A DNA stretch of 64,000 nucleotides from Mangifera indica (Eukaryota; Streptophyta; Magnoliopsida; Sapindales; Anacardiaceae): positions 5,580,001-5,644,000 of the forward strand of contig NC_058153.1 of NCBI RefSeq assembly GCF_011075055.1, read 5' to 3'. The position numbers were made by a program, and so were the translations under genes. Positions 62,401 to 64,000 of this stretch are shown piece after piece. Positions within the stretch are counted from its first letter, which is position 1; every line of letters begins with the position of its first letter. The notes under the pieces were generated by a model. The model was not told the DNA's origin, did not search any database, and saw nothing but the letters and a program-made list of their open reading frames with translations.

Positions 62401-63207
62401 AAATGACACAAAAGCATAATCAAACAGCAGCTTCAAAATTTACATAAAGGTTAAAGAACATTAAAGCATCAAATGGCAACAGAAACATGAAAAAATTAGT
62501 AAATGGAATACCAATAATATACAGCATCACAAATTTTAAACTACTCAATCATCTCAAGGGAAAAGACTTCTAGAAAATATCACTAAATTAATTAGTCCTA
62601 TGCCTTTTACCCTTAATTGGAACACACAATAAGAATAGCAAACAAAACATTTAAGTTACAATACCAGATAAAGCAACCAAGTCTCCCACCAAAAAAACCA
62701 ATAACAATACCGAACCATTTATCTTATGATACTAACAATAAACATGAATAGAATTTACCAATACCTCTAAAGCAGACATGGCAGCAAAAAGATTAAAATT
62801 ATCTCCATGAATAAGCTCACCATCTCGAAGTTCTGCAATTCATAAATTAAAAAATAGAAAAAGAAATAAGGAAAAGCAATCATTAACTAGCCAGCTAGCG
62901 AAGTCTACCACAGAATAATAAAAAATTAGCTACATTATCACCAGTTCCTTAAATTGCCTCACCTCAATTAGTATTAATGCAAGAACAATACATACAAGCC
63001 AAGTCCACCATACAAAATTGCACTTCGAATTATTAAAACAGCAGTAAGTGTTATTAAGTGAACAGAGAAAAGAAAAATGAAACCTTTACAAGCGGCATCC
63101 AAGAGAGGAGAGACGTCAGCCCACACGGAGTTTTCTCCGGAAGGAATACAAGTCTGCTGAAGTGCTTCACGATTCATCGATGCCAACTCCTTGTCCCTCT
63201 CCGCCAT
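53403..63207 (-). CDS. NAA35: NatC N-alpha-acetyltransferase auxiliary subunit, NAA35/MAK10
   Basis: Sixteen coding exons give 726 residues: 63084-63207, 62765-62832, 61985-62140, 60965-61132, 60402-60552, 59746-59825, 58387-58653, 58164-58307, 57072-57206, 56632-56730, 55691-55747, 54661-54865, 54341-54459, 54003-54071, 53731-53829, 53403-53642. The start is ATG 63207 ([18 protein letters not shown]). The family signature [10 protein letters not shown] is at residues 65-74, followed by [20 protein letters not shown] and [16 protein letters not shown] basic KRKGKKKK lies near residue 555. Length matches plant MAK10. NAA35 holds NAA30 and NAA38 together in NatC, which acetylates nascent proteins starting Met-hydrophobic at the ribosome; plant mutants affect photosynthesis and growth. 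The intron after exon 12 is GC-AG (G|GCAAGT), required to read GT-VKRK in frame. Confidence 0.95.
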
Positions 63208-63379
63208 CTCTCTCTGCTTATTCTCCAAGCTGCTTCGCTTCTACTATAGTTTAATGAGAGGAAACGGGGATTTTAGGGCACCATATGGGTCGGGTCTATG
63301 ACATCATCATATCATCATATTTTGACTTTTTTATGAATTTTATTAAGGAAAATTAAAATAATTACCCCTTTTATTGGGG
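63208..63379. other. 5' flank of NAA35
   Basis: This is the immediate upstream side of the minus-strand NAA35 start, probably 5' untranslated region and core promoter. A short CATCAT run (ATCATCATATCATCATAT) lies at about 63303-63320. No clear TATA box stands out. Confidence 0.4.
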
Positions 63380-63616
63380 CAATAAACAAATTTATCCTAA
63401 ATTTTGGGGTTTAAAAAAAATACCCTTAAATTAAAATATTTAAACGAAAATGCCTCAAATATCTTCTTAAATACCAAAACTACCTTTATAAATTAAATTA
63501 TTATTTTATTTAAGGATAATAAATAAATTTACCCCTAATGTTGGGATTTAAACAAAATACCCCTAATTTAAAGTATTTAAACAAAAAATCCTAAAATAAT
63601 ACCAAAACTACCCTTC
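63380..63616. repeat. Two-unit tandem repeat, about 137-bp period
   Basis: Unit 1 (63380-63488) and unit 2 (63517-63616) share AATAAA(C/T)AAATTTA, GGGxTTTAAAxAAAATACCC, then TATTTAAAC(G/A)AAAA and AATACCAAAACTACC. Similarity is moderate. It lies in the NAA35 upstream region. Confidence 0.72.
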
Positions 63617-63759
63617 CTCTATTTCTATATAAACCACCTATCTTCCTTCATTTTTAACATATCTAAGAGAGATTTTTGAAGAGAGAAATTAAGTTCGTGT
63701 TCAGGATTTCGAACAAGAAGAGAAAAGTTCGTCATTTCGAGATATTTATCTTTGTCATT

Positions 63760-64000
63760 ACTTCAATCATTATTATTTTATTAATAATACAATTATATGT
63801 AATATTTTATATAATAAATTATAGTTGTATGTAATAAGTAAAATAATAAAAATTAGATAGGTTATGTTTAATAATATTATAGTAGTATAGGATAACATGA
63901 TATCACTTCAATCGTTATTATTTTATTAATAATATAATTATATGTGATATTTTATATAATAAATTATAGTTGTGTGTAATAAGTAAAATAATAAAAATTA
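63760..64000. repeat. 145-bp tandem repeat running off the window
   Basis: ACTTCAATCATTATTATTTT at 63760 recurs as ACTTCAATCGTTATTATTTT at 63905, a period of 145 bases. The 96 bases visible of the second unit differ from the first at only about five positions. The array continues to the last base of the window, so the number of units is unknown. Confidence 0.88.

Noticed and set aside
63208..63228. N-terminal extension MENKQRE- of NAA35
   Set aside because: The first codon there is TTG, not ATG; the first real ATG is at 63207.

Overview
This is AT-rich nuclear DNA of a flowering plant, most likely a eudicot. The evidence is intron-rich genes with plant-specific homologues and a dense load of Ty3/gypsy, Ty1/copia, TRIM, Mutator-like, hAT and MITE sequences. 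The sequence alone does not name the species. No bacterial, organellar, viral, CRISPR, rRNA or tRNA features were seen.

Three host genes can be assembled exon by exon, all on the minus strand: a BSD-domain protein (26986-29798, 3 coding exons, 384 aa), a clathrin-assembly ANTH-domain protein of the PICALM/AP180 family (32409-37210, 15 coding exons, 548 aa), and NAA35/MAK10, the auxiliary subunit of the NatC N-terminal acetyltransferase (53403-63207, 16 coding exons, 726 aa). They belong to unrelated processes (unknown BSD function, endocytosis, co-translational protein acetylation) and nothing suggests that they work together.

The rest is layered mobile DNA. From 4.2 to 13.4 kb an old copia pol on the minus strand is split by a complete Athila-like gypsy element (5160-12610, target duplication GTGGG). 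That gypsy element carries a shortened gag-integrase reading frame, broken only by stop codons. From 17.4 to 25.9 kb lie a TRIM-like element and an old full-length copia (18719-25903), which itself contains a Mutator-like foldback element. At 39327-45312 a second copia of the same family has LTRs that look identical, yet it is defective in gag and pol. Five members of one Mutator-like foldback family lie at 3.1, 22.9, 30.7, 38.1 and 49.7 kb. A 563-bp hAT-type element lies at 51268-51830, and a 170-bp class MITE occurs about four times. A 145-bp tandem repeat runs off the right edge of the window.

The observations most worth a second look are the gypsy gag-integrase frame with two in-frame deletions, its duplicated stem-loop plus polypurine module, the foldback Mutator-like family with 9-bp target duplications and GC-rich interiors, and the young-looking but defective copia. 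I did not find a clearly new cellular system.
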